Positions 25,918 to 35,423 of a stretch of DNA of 64,000 nucleotides are shown piece after piece. Below the pieces are notes generated by a model that was not told the DNA's origin, ran no database searches, and was given only the letters and a program-made list of their open reading frames with translations. Position 1 is the first letter of the stretch. Each line of letters starts with the position of its first letter. Made by a program: the position numbers and the translations under genes. Origin of the DNA: MKSF01 sp037190225 (lineage in GTDB: Bacteria; Bacteroidota; Bacteroidia; Chitinophagales; Chitinophagaceae); assembly GCA_037190225.1 (NCBI GenBank), contig JBBCJL010000007.1, forward strand, positions 186,001 through 250,000, given 5' to 3'.

Positions 25918-27603
25918 TCAGTTATAAAGCATATAATGCTTCCGGCTGATGTTCCAGCGGAGACCGCCGTAAGCGATGGCGCCGCTGCTGTTCAGGCCTT
26001 TGGTATAGGTACCTCCCGCTTCCAGGAAGAAATTGGTGAACAGCTCATAGGCGATATTGCTGTTGATATAGGCGCCGGTATAGTGTTTCCGGTAGTCTAT
26101 ATGATGGTCGCTCATCCACTCCTGGTAGGTCATATGGATATTGCTGCCGTTGTTGAAATGAACGGTGGGATTGATCCCCTTAAAGAAGCTGCCGATGGCA
26201 TCTATATATATCCTGGCGTGGGGCTGGTAGCGAGCCCTGCCGATCACTTCGGTAAATCCGGCTCCCATAGGGTGGGCCAGCGGCTGGTTGTAATGGGTAT
26301 GGTTCTGCGTCCTTTCGTCGGACTGGTACATAAAGGGAGACACGTAATTCACCTCCGCCTGCAGGTCCAGGTTGCTGAGGGTAAAGGCATTGAAATACCT
26401 GATGCCCAGCTGTGCCGCGAAAGCACTTTTAGCCGTGGGAACGGCCGCCTGGCTGAAGCTGATCCGGTCTGCCATTGCCTGGCCGTACAGCTGTACGCTG
26501 CGTGCCGGCAGGTATTTGAACTGGAGGCCCAGGCTGGTCTTCTGCTGCGCTTCCAGGGCTCTCATCAGGGTGTTGACATATATGACGGGGATCAGGTTGG
26601 TGAGCTTGAAATCGTTGGACGCGCCATATATAGTGCTTTCAAAGAGGGCTATGTTCAGCCTGCTGCCGATGTTCCTGCTGACCTGGTGAAAGCTGGCATA
26701 TTTACGTGGCAGCCTGTCATCGTTGCCCAGTCCCGCAAAGTCGCCCACCAGCTCCTGGTAGAGATTGTCCACCTGGAAGCCGCCGATATTGGTCTGCAGC
26801 CTCAGGAAGGTGCCGGCTGCGGTCTCGTTGGACTGTACCAGGCTCCTGATGCCGTTGCCGATGAACTGCTTGTCATACCCGAATGCCAGCTTAAAATGCC
26901 GGGGGATGATATCCACCGTAAAATAGCCCCTTCCTACGAAGGCGTCAAAGGTGCCGTTGTCCAGCCTCCTGTAAAAATCGTTGCCGGGGAAGGATTTATA
27001 CCGGGTCTCCCAATCGCCGACATTGGTAAAGGGGCGTTCCTGGTTGTCGCCCAGCAATGTATAAAAGCCGATACGGTTGGTGATCCTGCCCCTGATCTCT
27101 CCGCCGCGGAAATTGGTGAACGTATGCTGCCGGTTATTGCTTCCAGGGGTGATATCCATACCCGCATTCAGGTAAAGCACCGGGTTCACGGCCACGAAAA
27201 AATCATCGCTATGGTAATGCAGCAGATTCTCCTTCGTGGTATAGAAATACCGGAGCACCGGCCTTTTGGAAGGTCTTGCCCCGTCCATGCCGGTGGCGTC
27301 TTCCGTCCATTCCCCGTTGATGCCTATGGCCCTGTCTATCTGGTACTGGTCCCTGCCGGAAAGGGTATATCTCCCGAACTGTATGGTAGCCCTTTTGATA
27401 TGGTTAAAGAAATCTGCCCCGGTCTTCCTGCCGAGCGGGAGGTAGGAGCCGCCTTCTGCAGGGTTCAGCCTGCCGGAGATGGCTTCCAGCCGGTGGTACA
27501 GGTGATACTCTTCGCTGTTGAGCGGCATATAGGCATCCTGTCCCAGGAGCGGGGTGCAGCAGGAGGCCAGCAGCAGCGGCAGTAAATACAGTTTCCGTTT
27601 CAT
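25918..27603 (-). CDS. Outer-membrane barrel protein of the Wzi/RemB type
   Basis: A 561-residue protein with a signal peptide (LYLLPLLLASCCTPLLGQ). The mature part is beta-rich with alternating strands to an aromatic C-terminus. FGYDKQFIGNGIRSLVQSN is a hallmark of the capsule-assembly Wzi family and of the gliding-related RemB proteins of Bacteroidota. Wzi binds capsular polysaccharide at the outer membrane; the role of Bacteroidota homologues is in capsule or surface motility and cannot be decided here. The opposite strand is open for 556 codons, which I regard as a codon-phase artefact. Confidence 0.8.
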   Translation of the reverse strand: MKRKLYLLPLLLASCCTPLLGQDAYMPLNSEEYHLYHRLEAISGRLNPAEGGSYLPLGRKTGADFFNHIKRATIQFGRYTLSGRDQYQIDRAIGINGEWTEDATGMDGARPSKRPVLRYFYTTKENLLHYHSDDFFVAVNPVLYLNAGMDITPGSNNRQHTFTNFRGGEIRGRITNRIGFYTLLGDNQERPFTNVGDWETRYKSFPGNDFYRRLDNGTFDAFVGRGYFTVDIIPRHFKLAFGYDKQFIGNGIRSLVQSNETAAGTFLRLQTNIGGFQVDNLYQELVGDFAGLGNDDRLPRKYASFHQVSRNIGSRLNIALFESTIYGASNDFKLTNLIPVIYVNTLMRALEAQQKTSLGLQFKYLPARSVQLYGQAMADRISFSQAAVPTAKSAFAAQLGIRYFNAFTLSNLDLQAEVNYVSPFMYQSDERTQNHTHYNQPLAHPMGAGFTEVIGRARYQPHARIYIDAIGSFFKGINPTVHFNNGSNIHMTYQEWMSDHHIDYRKHYTGAYINSNIAYELFTNFFLEAGGTYTKGLNSSGAIAYGGLRWNISRKHYMLYN

Positions 27604-27808
27604 AGGTTACAAATTCGGGGTAAAAATACAATATATATCGCTACTAAAAATTCCGGCGGCCTTATGTGTGTTGTCCCGGAGGGGATTTTAAAATATTTTA
27701 CAAATAAAAATTTTTATTTTGAAAAATTAATGTAATTTTGCCCTTCATAATTTTTAAGATTTAAGTGATTGCATTATTACAAGTACAGTAAAAAACCTCG
27801 ACAAATAG

Positions 27809-27838
27809 TTGGTCATTATAAAAAGAGTTGTAACTTTG
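27809..27838 (+). promoter_or_regulatory. rpsL-rpsG promoter
   Basis: TTG (27809-27811), a 19-base spacer and TAACTTTG (27831-27838) match the Bacteroidota promoter consensus exactly, 28 bases before the rpsL ATG. A second TAnnTTTG box (TAATTTTG, 27733-27740) lies upstream without a proper -33 element. Confidence 0.8.
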
Positions 27839-27866
27839 CAGTCCAAAAAAAATTAAAGGAAAGAGA

Positions 27867-28247
27867 ATGCCTACTATTCAACAACTAGTTCGTAAAGGAC
27901 GTACGCAAATCAAAGCTAAATCCAAATCTCCGGCATTGGACGAGTGTCCTCAGCGCAGAGGTGTTTGCACCCGTGTGTACACTACCACACCCAAAAAACC
28001 TAACTCTGCTTTACGTAAAGTGGCAAAAGTTAGATTGACTAACAAGACAGAAGTGATCGCTTATATTCCCGGTGAAGGACACAACCTGCAGGAGCACTCT
28101 ATCGTGCTGATCCGCGGAGGTCGTGTGAAAGACTTACCAGGTGTACGTTACCATATCGTTCGTGGCGCATTGGATACTGCCGGTGTTAAAGATCGTAAGC
28201 AATCACGTTCCAAATACGGTACCAAGAAAGAAAAACCGAAAAAATAA
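27867..28247 (+). CDS. rpsL: 30S ribosomal protein S12
   Basis: A 126-residue protein with the fully conserved S12 sequence: PTIQQLVRKGR at the start, the TPKKPNSALRKVAKVRL loop containing the Lys of streptomycin resistance, and GRVKDLPGVRYHIVRG. S12 is at the decoding centre of the small subunit. Codon usage is more AT-leaning and optimised than in neighbouring genes, as in highly expressed genes. It is followed 38 bases later by rpsG. Confidence 0.99.
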   Translation: MPTIQQLVRKGRTQIKAKSKSPALDECPQRRGVCTRVYTTTPKKPNSALRKVAKVRLTNKTEVIAYIPGEGHNLQEHSIVLIRGGRVKDLPGVRYHIVRGALDTAGVKDRKQSRSKYGTKKEKPKK

Positions 28248-28285
28248 TTAATAATATTTCCATATAATTAAAAAGCATACTCGTC

Positions 28286-28753
28286 ATGAGAAAGGCGCAA
28301 GCAAAGAAATTACCTTTGGCCCCAGATCCAAAGTTCAATGATAGACTGGTGACCCGTTTTGTTAACACAATGATGTGGGACGGTAAAAAAACAGTTGCAT
28401 TCAATATATTCTATACAGCGATAGATAAAGTAGCTAATGCTACCGGTGAAGATGGCTATGAAGTATGGAAAAAAGCATTACAGAACGTAACTCCTGCCGT
28501 AGAGGTAAGAAGCCGTCGTATCGGTGGTGCCACTTTCCAGATCCCTTCAGAGGTTCGTGCTGACAGGAAGATATCCTTAAGCATGAAATGGCTGATCCGC
28601 TATAGCCGTGACCGTAACGGTAAGACCATGGCAGACAAGCTGTCCAATGAAATCATCGCAGCTTCCAAAGGTGAAGGCGGCGCTTTCAAAAAGAAAGAGG
28701 ATACACACCGTATGGCCGAAGCGAATAAAGCATTCTCCCACTTCAAGATTTAA
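28286..28753 (+). CDS. rpsG: 30S ribosomal protein S7
   Basis: A 155-residue S7, the primary 16S rRNA-binding protein that organises the head of the small subunit. It shows RKAQAKKLPLAPDPKFND, then VEVRSRRIGGATFQIPSEV and a final KKEDTHRMAEANKAFSHFK. In most bacteria fusA follows within the str operon; here a terminator follows 28 bases after the stop and the next gene is porU. Confidence 0.99.
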   Translation: MRKAQAKKLPLAPDPKFNDRLVTRFVNTMMWDGKKTVAFNIFYTAIDKVANATGEDGYEVWKKALQNVTPAVEVRSRRIGGATFQIPSEVRADRKISLSMKWLIRYSRDRNGKTMADKLSNEIIAASKGEGGAFKKKEDTHRMAEANKAFSHFKI

Positions 28754-28781
28754 CAGACCTCATTCAGATATATTTAATTTT

Positions 28782-28812
28782 CTGCCTCTGTCGTAAGATA
28801 GAGGCAGTTTTT
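28782..28812 (+). terminator. Terminator of the rpsL-rpsG operon
   Basis: CTGCCTCT (28782-28789) pairs with AGAGGCAG (28800-28807), followed by five T. It closes the operon before porU. Confidence 0.85.
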
Positions 28813-28868
28813 GCGTTAGGGGTCCTACAATTAACAATTGTTACATACTATGCCGTTAAAAATTACGT

Positions 28869-28876
28869 TAATTTTG
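28869..28876 (+). promoter_or_regulatory. Candidate porU promoter -7 box
   Basis: TAATTTTG matches TAnnTTTG, 46 bases before the porU ATG and after the rpsG terminator. No TTG is seen at the right spacing. Confidence 0.4.
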
Positions 28877-28922
28877 ATGATAGCGTGTAGACGGTACATG
28901 CTAAATCTGAAAAGTAATATCT

Positions 28923-31900
28923 ATGAATAAATTTTTTAGCCGTATTGTTCTTGTTTCCGGCCTGGCGCTGGGCAGCATATCTGTATGGGCGCAGCAGTCC
29001 GCGGTGATCACCATGGATTTTGATGCGGCAGCCACAGAGGACGGCTTTATCTATAAAAAAATAAAGCTTCAGCGTAGCAGCATTCCGCATATCACGCTTG
29101 AGAATATCCGGACAGCCAAAGCCGTCCTCCCGGCGGGCAGCGGCAATGCCTTTCCCAATTCCTTCGAGCCGGATGTTGCCGTTGCCATAGAGCGCAAGGT
29201 ACCTTATGCTATCCTGAAATTTCCCAGGCAGGCCAGGATCAATAACAAGATCGTGACCCTGGAATCGGCAGATATAAAGTACACGGAGGAGCCCGCCGGC
29301 AGCAGGGATGTTCGCCAGCGTCCCACGTTCGCGGACAATTCCGTACTGGCTACAGGTACCTGGTATAAGATAGCGGTGAAGAACAGGGGCGTTCAGAAGC
29401 TGGATTATAACTTTTTCAGTACGCTGGGCATTAACATGTCCCAGGTGAATCCTGCCAACATCCGCATATACGGCAACGGCGGAAAAATGATGAGCGAGAA
29501 GGCCGGCAGCAGCGATAATTATGACGACCTGAACGAAAACGCTATCTGGGTCAGCACGACAGGATCCGCTTTCACATCGGGCGATTATGTCCTGTTCTAT
29601 GCCGATGGCCCGACAAAATGGTCCTATGAAAGCACTTCCAATACATTTGTCCATACATCAAATATTTACGAGGATTATAGCTATTATTTCGTCAATGTGG
29701 ATCTGGGACCCGGAAAACGGATCGGAACGCTCAGCCCCTCCGCCACGCCGGTAGCAACGGTTACGGATTTTGACAACTACTGGCTGCAGGACAGGGACAG
29801 CTTTTCCGCTTCCGCCCTGGGAAGGGTATGGTGGGACAAGCTTTTCTTTACCAATGTTTCCTCCTCCCTTACACAATCCATAGCAGCAGGTCTTTATGAG
29901 CCTGCCGGCGATGTATCCTATAAGACCCTGGTGGGCCATGAAAATACGGGACCGGGTATGTTTACCCTCCGGCTTAACAATACCAATATCAATGACAGGA
30001 GCCTGAACGCCCTGACCAGCGAATACCAGTATTATACGGACGGAACGCTGACGGGCACCGTTATGCCGGCTTCCGCTAACCTCAATTTTCAATATACTTA
30101 CAGCAGCAGCACTACAGGCAAGGCATTCGTGGACTACCTGCAGCTCAACTATAAAAGCCGGCTTCGCTTCAACGGCACACAGCTGAATTTCCGGAATCTT
30201 TCCGTAGCGAACCTGGGACTGAACAACTTTGCCCAGTACAGGCTGGATAATGTGTCCGGTAATGTGACGGTATGGGATATCACCGATCCGTTCAACATTG
30301 TGCAGGTGAACGGCACCGCTTCGGGAGGGCAATATACCTTCCTGGCGGAAGGCAATATGCTCCGGGAGTTTATCGCCTTCAACGGTTCCTCTTACCATAC
30401 GCCCGTGGCTTCCGGCCGGGTGGACAACCAGGACCTGCATGGCCTGGGCTATAGGGACCTGGTCATTATAACCCATCCCTCGCTGCTGAACAGCGCCAGG
30501 GAATTCGCCGATTACAAGAAAAGCGCCTTTGGCCAGAGCGTGGAAGTAGTGACCGTCAACCAGATCTATAATGAATTTTCCTCCGGCGGGCAGGATATAG
30601 TAGGTATCCGGAACTTTATCAAAATGTTCTATGACAGGGCCACTTCAGAAGCGGAGATCCCTAAAGGCTTCCTGCTGTATGGTAACGGCTCCTATGACTT
30701 TAAGGACAGGATCAGCAACAATACCAATTTTGTGCCGGCTTTCCAGTCCGTGGAATCCAGCAGCAATGATTATGCCTTTACCTCGGATGACTTCTATGCC
30801 CTGCTGGATGACGGCGAGGATATCAACAGCAGGAATTCCCTGAGCATGCCCATACTGGATGTGAGCGTGGGAAGGCTGCCTGTCAATAACGAGGAAGAAG
30901 GCCGTATATTGCTGGATAAATACAGGAAGTACCACAGTCCTGAATCATTTGGCGCCTGGAAGAACAATGTCACTTTCGTAGCAGATGATAAGGACCTCGG
31001 GTTTGCAAACCCTACGGGAGGTATGAACCACCTGGATGACTGTGAGTATGCCAACAGCTATTTCCTGAACAATAACCTGAATTACAGCCTGCATAAGATA
31101 TACGCGGATGCCTACAGCAAGAAGCAGACCTCCAGCGGGTCGCGTTTCCCTGATGTCAATAAGGCCATCAATGACCAGATATTCGCCGGGACCCTTTATA
31201 TGAGCTACAGCGGGCACGGCAGTCCCCAGCGCTGGGCGCACGAGGCTATTCTCACTGCCGCCGATTACGACAGGTGGAATAATAGCAACAAACTGCCCCT
31301 GCTGTTTACCGGTACCTGCGATTTCAGCCGCTTTGACCAGCCGGGCATACGCTCTGCGGGGGTGCAGCTCCTGAAAAAGGCCAACGGGGGCGCCATTGCT
31401 CTGATATCCACTACCCAGATCGTATATTCCACCGGTAATAAGCTGATCTCCAAAAGCCTGGTGGACCACCTGTTCACCCGGGGCCAGGATGGCAGATACA
31501 GCACCATAGGAGACGCCTTCAGGCTGGCTAAGAATGAGAATCCCAACAGCATCAGCAACAGCTTCAGGTATGCCCTGCTAGGCGACCCGACCATGCATTT
31601 GCAGATACCCGTAAATAAAGTGATCACAGACAGGATATACAACGTCAGCACCGGGACGGAAATAGAGACGGATACGATGAGCGCGCTGGGTAAATATATC
31701 ATAGAGGGGCATATAGCAGACTGGGAAGATAACGATCTCAGCGGCTTTAACGGGACCGTATATATTTCCATCTATGACAAGGCGGTCAACCTGCAGACCC
31801 TGCCCAATGAAAAAATGCCCACCCCTTATTTCACGGTTCAGAACAATGTGCTGGCCAGGGTGATCGCTACCGTTACCAACGGCAAATTCAAAACCCAGTT

Positions 31901-32699
31901 CCTGCTGCCTAAAGATATCATCTATGATTTCGGCAGCGGCAAAATAGGCTATTACGCACATTCCGACCGTGAGGAAGCTAAAGGCTTTGATACCTCTTTC
32001 GTTATAGGCGGCCTGGATCCCAATGCGCAGGATAACGATGGCACGGGACCGGTAGTGAAGCCGTTCATTGACAATAATAAGTTCAGGAACGGCGGCGTAG
32101 TGGGCGAGAATCCTATGCTGTATGTGGAATTGTATGATGACAACGGGATCAATGTTTCCGGCAGCTCGCTGGGTCATGACCTGGTGGCCATACTGGACGA
32201 GGATGAAAGCAACCCGTACGTGATGAATGCCTATTACAATACTTACCCCAACGATTATCAGAACGGCTATGTGAATTTCCAGTTCTATCATTTACCGGAA
32301 GGGAAGCATACGATCAAGGTGAGGGCCTGGGATATTTTCAATAATTCGGGGGAAGGCATGGTTACCTTTGAGGTGGTGAATCCCGGAAAGGGCTTTATCG
32401 GCGAGATCTTCAACTATCCCAATCCTTTCAGCCTGACCACTCATTTCGTGATCCAGCACAACCAGGAGGGTAAGGAGCTGGATATACAGATCCGGATCTA
32501 CAGTCCTTCCGGCAGGCTGGTAGGATATGCGGAGAAAAATATCCTGGCCGAGGGCAACAGGACCGAAATCCCATGGGATGCCACCACTGTTGACGGCAGG
32601 CCGCTGGAGGCCGGTATTTATTTTTACCGCGTGGATATCCATACCGAAGACGGCAAAAGCGCCTATGCCAATCAGAAATTAGTGTATTTACCCCAGTAA
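28923..32699 (+). CDS. porU: Type IX secretion system sortase PorU
   Basis: A 1258-residue, full-length PorU. This surface C25 (gingipain-type) peptidase removes C-terminal sorting domains of T9SS cargo and attaches the cargo to lipopolysaccharide. A signal peptide is at 1-24. The caspase-like fold has the catalytic His in YSGHGSPQRWAHEA and the catalytic Cys in LFTGTCDFSRFDQP. The last 90 residues are a type A-like tail (YPNPFSLTTHFVI, IRIYSPSGRLVG, ATTVDGRPLEAGIYFYRVD). It is followed by porV, its known partner. Confidence 0.97.
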   Translation: MNKFFSRIVLVSGLALGSISVWAQQSAVITMDFDAAATEDGFIYKKIKLQRSSIPHITLENIRTAKAVLPAGSGNAFPNSFEPDVAVAIERKVPYAILKFPRQARINNKIVTLESADIKYTEEPAGSRDVRQRPTFADNSVLATGTWYKIAVKNRGVQKLDYNFFSTLGINMSQVNPANIRIYGNGGKMMSEKAGSSDNYDDLNENAIWVSTTGSAFTSGDYVLFYADGPTKWSYESTSNTFVHTSNIYEDYSYYFVNVDLGPGKRIGTLSPSATPVATVTDFDNYWLQDRDSFSASALGRVWWDKLFFTNVSSSLTQSIAAGLYEPAGDVSYKTLVGHENTGPGMFTLRLNNTNINDRSLNALTSEYQYYTDGTLTGTVMPASANLNFQYTYSSSTTGKAFVDYLQLNYKSRLRFNGTQLNFRNLSVANLGLNNFAQYRLDNVSGNVTVWDITDPFNIVQVNGTASGGQYTFLAEGNMLREFIAFNGSSYHTPVASGRVDNQDLHGLGYRDLVIITHPSLLNSAREFADYKKSAFGQSVEVVTVNQIYNEFSSGGQDIVGIRNFIKMFYDRATSEAEIPKGFLLYGNGSYDFKDRISNNTNFVPAFQSVESSSNDYAFTSDDFYALLDDGEDINSRNSLSMPILDVSVGRLPVNNEEEGRILLDKYRKYHSPESFGAWKNNVTFVADDKDLGFANPTGGMNHLDDCEYANSYFLNNNLNYSLHKIYADAYSKKQTSSGSRFPDVNKAINDQIFAGTLYMSYSGHGSPQRWAHEAILTAADYDRWNNSNKLPLLFTGTCDFSRFDQPGIRSAGVQLLKKANGGAIALISTTQIVYSTGNKLISKSLVDHLFTRGQDGRYSTIGDAFRLAKNENPNSISNSFRYALLGDPTMHLQIPVNKVITDRIYNVSTGTEIETDTMSALGKYIIEGHIADWEDNDLSGFNGTVYISIYDKAVNLQTLPNEKMPTPYFTVQNNVLARVIATVTNGKFKTQFLLPKDIIYDFGSGKIGYYAHSDREEAKGFDTSFVIGGLDPNAQDNDGTGPVVKPFIDNNKFRNGGVVGENPMLYVELYDDNGINVSGSSLGHDLVAILDEDESNPYVMNAYYNTYPNDYQNGYVNFQFYHLPEGKHTIKVRAWDIFNNSGEGMVTFEVVNPGKGFIGEIFNYPNPFSLTTHFVIQHNQEGKELDIQIRIYSPSGRLVGYAEKNILAEGNRTEIPWDATTVDGRPLEAGIYFYRVDIHTEDGKSAYANQKLVYLPQ

Positions 32700-32744
32700 T
32701 CCGGGGTAAATACATTTTTATACGGAAATAACCATAATAATTAA

Positions 32745-32752
32745 TATCTTTG
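32745..32752 (+). promoter_or_regulatory. Candidate porV promoter -7 box
   Basis: TATCTTTG matches TAnnTTTG about 100 bases before porV, in an AT-rich 153-base gap after porU. No -33 TTG is clear, but it suggests porV can be transcribed separately. Confidence 0.45.
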
Positions 32753-32852
32753 CCCGTTGTACAAACGTATGTACAGAAGTAATACAGAAAGCCTATAGAA
32801 CATTTAATACATTTTTTAATTAAAAAACTTTTATTTAATCAAATTAATAATA

Positions 32853-34025
32853 ATGGCTAAGAAAATTGCTATTGCTGGTATTTCCTTATTAAGTTGTCTG
32901 GCTTTATCTGAAGTTACATTAGGTCAAAATATTGATGGTAGGGTGGGTGCAGCAAGCCCTGCTGTACCTTTTTTAAGGATTTCCCCGGATTCCAGGGCCG
33001 GTGCTATGGGGGATGCGGGAATTGCTACAAGTCCTGATGCCAACGCACAATACTGGAATGTGGGTAAGATCGTGAAGAACGAAAATGATTTTGGTCTCTC
33101 TCTCTCTTTTATTCCGTGGCTGCGCCAGCTGCAGATAGATGATATGTTCGTAGGCTACCTGTCAGGCTACTATAAATTCGGCAAGGAAAAAAATCAGGCG
33201 CTCAGCGCTTCTATGAGATATTTCAATCTCGGTGATATCCAGTACACAGATATTCACGGTACCCCGCAAAACGTGGGAAGTCCCCGGGAAATGTCCTTTG
33301 ATGTAGGCTACTCCAGGAGCCTGTCAGAATACCTGTCCCTGGGTGTCAGCCTGAGGTACATCTATTCCAATATCGCGCAGGGTGCCAATATGCAGAATAC
33401 CATATATACCCCCGGCAATGCCTTTGCGGGAGACCTGGGACTGTATTATTCCAAAACTACCGAACAGTCTGAAGATGTGAAAAGCACTTTCAGCGCCGGT
33501 GCGGTACTGTCCAATATCGGTTCCAAGATCTCCTATTCCGGTCTCCGGCAGGATTATATTCCTACCAACCTGGGTATAGGGGCTGCTTATACCTACCAGA
33601 TGGATGCGTATAATAAAGTGACCGGTACGGTAGACCTGAATAAGCTGCTTATTCCTTCCGCTGTGTATAAGAACGGCCAGTGGAATCGTCCTGATATATC
33701 CGTAGTGAACGGTATCATGAAATCCTTTACCCAGGCCCCTGAATTTTACGGTACCGTGGTCTCTCTGGGTGCGGAGTACTGGTATATGAACCAGTTCGCA
33801 GTAAGGGCCGGTTATTTTTACGAAGCCCCGGGCAATGGTGCGCGCCAGTATTTCACCTGCGGATTGGGTGTGCGGTATAATGCCTTCGGACTGGACTTCT
33901 CTTATCTGGTTCCGGCTGTGATCAACTCCGGTAAAAACCCCAGCCTGGTGACCAATCCACTGGCCAATACCCTGAGATTTACGCTGACCTTTAACTTTAA
34001 CCAGGCAGGTACACCAAAAGGATAG
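32853..34025 (+). CDS. porV: Type IX secretion outer-membrane protein PorV
   Basis: A 390-residue FadL-like beta-barrel of the PorV/LptO family. It opens with a signal peptide and then AASPAVPFLRISPDSRAGAMGDAGIATSPDANAQYWN, the conserved PorV start (shown here only by its parts SPDSRAGAMGDAG and DANAQYWN). The C-terminus ends in an aromatic barrel strand (LRFTLTFNFNQ). PorV shuttles cargo from the SprA translocon to PorU, fitting its place directly behind porU. A hairpin terminator follows. Confidence 0.96.
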   Translation: MAKKIAIAGISLLSCLALSEVTLGQNIDGRVGAASPAVPFLRISPDSRAGAMGDAGIATSPDANAQYWNVGKIVKNENDFGLSLSFIPWLRQLQIDDMFVGYLSGYYKFGKEKNQALSASMRYFNLGDIQYTDIHGTPQNVGSPREMSFDVGYSRSLSEYLSLGVSLRYIYSNIAQGANMQNTIYTPGNAFAGDLGLYYSKTTEQSEDVKSTFSAGAVLSNIGSKISYSGLRQDYIPTNLGIGAAYTYQMDAYNKVTGTVDLNKLLIPSAVYKNGQWNRPDISVVNGIMKSFTQAPEFYGTVVSLGAEYWYMNQFAVRAGYFYEAPGNGARQYFTCGLGVRYNAFGLDFSYLVPAVINSGKNPSLVTNPLANTLRFTLTFNFNQAGTPKG

Positions 34026-34051
34026 TACCTTATTATAGATTTATTCACTTT

Positions 34052-34092
34052 CAGACCTCTTTTACACTGTTATATCCGGTAAAAGAGGTCTG
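34052..34092 (+). terminator. porV terminator hairpin
   Basis: Perfect 13-bp arms, CAGACCTCTTTTA (34052-34064) and its complement (34080-34092), then an AT-rich tail. It lies 27 bases after the porV stop. Confidence 0.8.
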
Positions 34093-34120
34093 AAATTTTA
34101 TACAACCTGTTTACATATTT

Positions 34121-34600
34121 ATGAAACTGAGAATAGGATACGGTATTGATTACCATCAGCTGGAGGACAATATTCCTTTCTGGATAGGCGGCATCCGGGT
34201 GCCGCATCATAAAGGCGCCAAAGGGCATTCAGATGCCGATGTGCTGCTGCATGCCATCTGTGACGCTATGCTGGGCGCCCTTGCCCTGGGAGACATCGGC
34301 GTGCATTTTCCCGATACCGATGCGGCCTATAAAGGGATAGACAGCAAGATATTGCTGCAGCGAACCTATGAGCTGGTAAGGGATAAAGGGTATCGTGTGA
34401 ATAATATAGACAGCACGCTGATACTGGAGCGGCCTAAGATAAAGCCCCATATCACGGCTATGCAGGAAACGATAGCAGGTATTCTTAATATAGATACTGA
34501 TGCTATTTCCATTAAGGCGACCACGGCGGAAAAAATGGGGTTTGTCGGCAGGCAGGAGGGCGTGGTAGCGCATGCCGTAACGCTGCTGGTGCGGGATTAG
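34121..34600 (+). CDS. ispF: 2-C-methyl-D-erythritol 2,4-cyclodiphosphate synthase
   Basis: A 159-residue enzyme of the MEP isoprenoid pathway. It cyclises CDP-methylerythritol phosphate to the 2,4-cyclodiphosphate, releasing CMP. Markers are RIGYGIDYHQL with the zinc-binding Asp and His (in most bacteria GxGxDxH), HHKGAKGHSDADVLLHA, LGDIGVHFPDTD and IKATTAEKMGFVGRQEG. Length is typical. It is a single gene after porV, followed 58 bases later by a DUF4476 gene. Confidence 0.97.
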   Translation: MKLRIGYGIDYHQLEDNIPFWIGGIRVPHHKGAKGHSDADVLLHAICDAMLGALALGDIGVHFPDTDAAYKGIDSKILLQRTYELVRDKGYRVNNIDSTLILERPKIKPHITAMQETIAGILNIDTDAISIKATTAEKMGFVGRQEGVVAHAVTLLVRD

Positions 34601-34658
34601 CGGGCATTAAACTATTGACGCCGGGAACAGTCATACCTTTACAGAAAAATATGGCCTT

Positions 34659-35423
34659 ATGAAACACAGGATTATTGTACTCCTGGGATTGCTGTTGGCA
34701 GCGGTCCCGGTATTCGCCCAAAAGCCGGTAAGCACTGTAAGGTTTACTACCTCCGAATTGCAGCCCATTACCGTTATTTTGAACGACAGGGATTTTAACA
34801 GGGTCGGGAGAAGCATTACCTTTAAGGATATTCCCAGGAAAAGGCACCATGTGCAGATCTATGAAGTGGTGCAGGATAGCAGGACCGGTAATAAGCGCGG
34901 GATCAAATTATATAGCGGTAATATCAAGCTGGAGCCCGGCAAGCGGTATGAAGCCGTGCTGGATATGAAAAGCCGGAACCTGAGGGTAAGACCGGTCAGG
35001 GAATTTGCCGCCCTGCGCGGAGGCGAGCATACCAATGCGGGAAGACAGCCGGCTGTTCAGCCTTCCAGGTCCAGCTCCGGCCTGGCGCCGGTACCTGTGC
35101 AGTCTATAGATGATGAGATCACGATACCTATGAGCTTTGAGGAGAATCTTGGTCCGAAGATGAAAGCGCTGAAAGCTGAGATGGATAAGCAGACACTGGA
35201 TAAGGATAAGATGGAGGCAGCGCGTAAATTTATGAATAACAATGCAGTAAGCGCCTACGAGGCCAGGGCTATGCTCAGCTGGCTGCTGTTTGAAGATTCC
35301 AAGGTAGAGCTAGCTCAGCTGCTGAAAGATAAGGTTACGGATAAGCAGAACCTGGATATGCTGGCGGATGCTTTTTCCTTTGAGAGTAACAAGACCCGGT
35401 TTCTGGATGCGCTGAAGCAATAG
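34659..35423 (+). CDS. Secreted DUF4476-domain protein
   Basis: A 254-residue exported protein (signal peptide IIVLLGLLLAAVPVFAQ). The first part (25-110) is a beta-rich domain with ITFKDIPRKRHHVQIYE. A Ser/Pro/Arg linker (about 118-145) follows. The C-terminal 95 residues are helical and match DUF4476, with MEAARKFMNNNAVSAYEARAMLSWLLFEDSKVELAQ. DUF4476 proteins are common in Bacteroidota; their function is unknown. Confidence 0.82.
   Translation: MKHRIIVLLGLLLAAVPVFAQKPVSTVRFTTSELQPITVILNDRDFNRVGRSITFKDIPRKRHHVQIYEVVQDSRTGNKRGIKLYSGNIKLEPGKRYEAVLDMKSRNLRVRPVREFAALRGGEHTNAGRQPAVQPSRSSSGLAPVPVQSIDDEITIPMSFEENLGPKMKALKAEMDKQTLDKDKMEAARKFMNNNAVSAYEARAMLSWLLFEDSKVELAQLLKDKVTDKQNLDMLADAFSFESNKTRFLDALKQ

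Noticed and set aside
25915..27585. A 556-codon open frame on the plus strand, opposite the Wzi/RemB-like gene
   Set aside because: Its translation has no family pattern or signal peptide, and the opposite strand encodes a convincing outer-membrane protein with signal peptide. Open antisense frames are frequent in this codon-biased genome.
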